Origin: Vibrio tasmaniensis 1F-187
Lineage (GTDB): Bacteria > Pseudomonadota > Gammaproteobacteria > Enterobacterales > Vibrionaceae
Length of the DNA: 18,683 nt
Direction: 5' to 3'
Assembly (NCBI RefSeq): GCF_000272405.2
Contig: NZ_AJZM02000344.1
Span: 26,142-44,824 of the forward strand
Below are positions 17,615 to 18,683 of this stretch, one piece after another. The position numbers were made by a program, and so were the translations under genes. The notes beneath the pieces are model-generated. The model did no database searches and was not told where the DNA came from. It worked only from the letters and a program-made list of their open reading frames with translations. Each line of letters starts with the position of its first letter. The first letter of the stretch is position 1.

Positions 17615-18499
17615 ATGGATTTATCTACTCTACCTACACTGACAGTACTTTCTGACAACGTGACTATCGTTGAACACGAAGGTGTAAAATTGGTTCGCGT
17701 TATCCACGATAAAGCAAACGCAGCCATTTCATTGTTTGGAGGCCATGTGGTGTCATTCCAACCACAAGGTCAACAAGACCTTATTTGGATGAGCCAACAA
17801 GCTAAATTCGATGGAAAAACAGCCTTACGTGGTGGTATTCCAGTATGTTGGCCTTGGTTTGGTCGCATTGCAGCACCGGCACATGGCTTTGCACGTTCAA
17901 GCGAATGGCAATTAGTTGAGCACCGTGAAAGCGAAGCTGGCGTGATTGTAAGCCTAGGCCTAAAGCCGAATGAAGAAACTCTGGCAGTATGGCCGCATCA
18001 GTTCGATGCACGTTTAAATGTTGAGATTGGTGACCAACTAAAAGTAACTTTGGATGTGAAAAACACAGATTCGCAACCATGGACTTTCTCTGGCGCGCTG
18101 CACACTTACCTAAATGTTGGCGATATTCACAACACAACCACAACCGGTATGGGTGCTGAGTACATTGATAGCCTGCAAGGTGGCAAGATCTGCCAAGGTG
18201 GTGCTGAACTGGTACTGACTGACACGATTGACCGCGTTTACACGCAACCAGAAGCGCAAATCTTTGTTGCTGACAAAAAGCTGGATCGCACGCTAACGGT
18301 TGAAAACCACGGTCATAACTCCGCAGTACTGTGGAACCCGTGGGCGGAAGGGGCTGCAGGTATGGGCGACATGCAAGACGACGGTTACCTAACTATGATG
18401 TGTGTAGAGTCAACACTGCACGCACCAAGCCTAGAAGCAGGCAAAACGTTACAGCCTGGTGAAAGCCACCAGCTGATTACGGTAATTTCTTCGAAATAA
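17615..18499 (+). CDS. yeaD: D-hexose-6-phosphate mutarotase (aldose 1-epimerase fold)
   Basis: Interconverts alpha and beta anomers of glucose-6-phosphate and related sugar phosphates, feeding glycolysis and the pentose phosphate pathway. The protein has 294 aa, the same as E. coli YeaD. The catalytic residues are H90 (PAHGFAR), H163 (ALHTYLNVGD) and E265 (MMCVESTL). The conserved RGGIPVCWPWFG segment (72-83) forms part of the phosphate and sugar site, and D206-R207 (TDTIDRVY) is another family mark. AAGGA lies 7 nt before the ATG. Location directly after gapA is conserved with E. coli, though a terminator and a 287-bp gap make it a separate transcription unit. Confidence 0.96.
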   Translation: MDLSTLPTLTVLSDNVTIVEHEGVKLVRVIHDKANAAISLFGGHVVSFQPQGQQDLIWMSQQAKFDGKTALRGGIPVCWPWFGRIAAPAHGFARSSEWQLVEHRESEAGVIVSLGLKPNEETLAVWPHQFDARLNVEIGDQLKVTLDVKNTDSQPWTFSGALHTYLNVGDIHNTTTTGMGAEYIDSLQGGKICQGGAELVLTDTIDRVYTQPEAQIFVADKKLDRTLTVENHGHNSAVLWNPWAEGAAGMGDMQDDGYLTMMCVESTLHAPSLEAGKTLQPGESHQLITVISSK

Positions 18500-18525
18500 G
18501 CTTAAAGTTAGGCCAATTAGATACG

Positions 18526-18553
18526 AAAATGCAGCCCATGAGCTGCATTTTTA
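18526..18553 (+). terminator. Intrinsic terminator of yeaD
   Basis: A 10-bp stem AAAATGCAGC / GCTGCATTTT encloses CCATGA and runs into a T5 tract, 27 bp after the yeaD stop. Confidence 0.88.
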
Positions 18554-18564
18554 TTGCCCTAACC

Positions 18565-18594
18565 ATCTCTATCTCTATCTCTATCTCTATCTCT
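18565..18594 (+). repeat. Hexanucleotide tandem repeat (ATCTCT)5
   Basis: Five exact copies of ATCTCT follow the yeaD terminator, ending in a degenerate ATTCCC. The tract is non-coding as far as visible. Such arrays change copy number by slippage. Beyond 18600 nothing recognisable is seen to the window end. Confidence 0.9.
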
Positions 18595-18683
18595 ATTCCC
18601 ATGACCAGTTTGTAAGTTAACGCAGACAAAATTTATCTACTCTGATTCAAATACATTCCAAATTTCATTTCATATCTCATACA

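Overview
The window looks like chromosome 1 of a Vibrio, possibly the V. splendidus clade. This rests on protein-level resemblance to gammaproteobacterial housekeeping genes and on gene order. No 16S or other typing locus is present, so the species is uncertain.

Region 1 (1 to about 2890) is the end of a mobile island. It holds a tyrosine recombinase running in from the left edge, a hairpin-rich non-coding stretch, and a two-gene cassette of small three-helix membrane proteins that look like diverged paralogues. The cassette has its own extended -10 promoter with a perfect 16-bp palindrome in the -35 region. The island ends in an orphan tRNA 3' end (T-arm to CCA) followed by what is probably the original tRNA terminator. 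The membrane pair, between integrase and att site, is the best candidate for an undescribed system.

Region 2 (2890 to 5833) holds a bacterial histone-deacetylase-like hydrolase on the minus strand. Divergent from it is a probable operon led by an overlooked 41-codon membrane peptide, then a short-chain dehydrogenase and a DUF3080-type lipoprotein. A near-consensus Fur box lies in the divergent gap.

Region 3 (5887 to 18499) is conserved core chromosome: topB, ydjA, fadH, sppA, ansA, yeaC, a DUF2989-type lipoprotein, msrB, gapA and yeaD. Apart from fadH and the lipoprotein, this follows the E. coli order topB-(selD)-ydjA-sppA-ansA-(pncA...)-yeaC-msrB-gapA-yeaD. The main differences are absence of selD between ydjA and topB, absence of pncA, and fadH lying between ydjA and sppA. 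Regulatory sites fit the pathways: a FadR-type operator overlapping the -10 of fadH (beta-oxidation of unsaturated fatty acids), and a HexR-type box in the gapA leader (central carbon metabolism). Most core transcription units end in clear intrinsic terminators, several of them bidirectional.

No rRNA, complete tRNA, CRISPR array or insertion sequence was seen.
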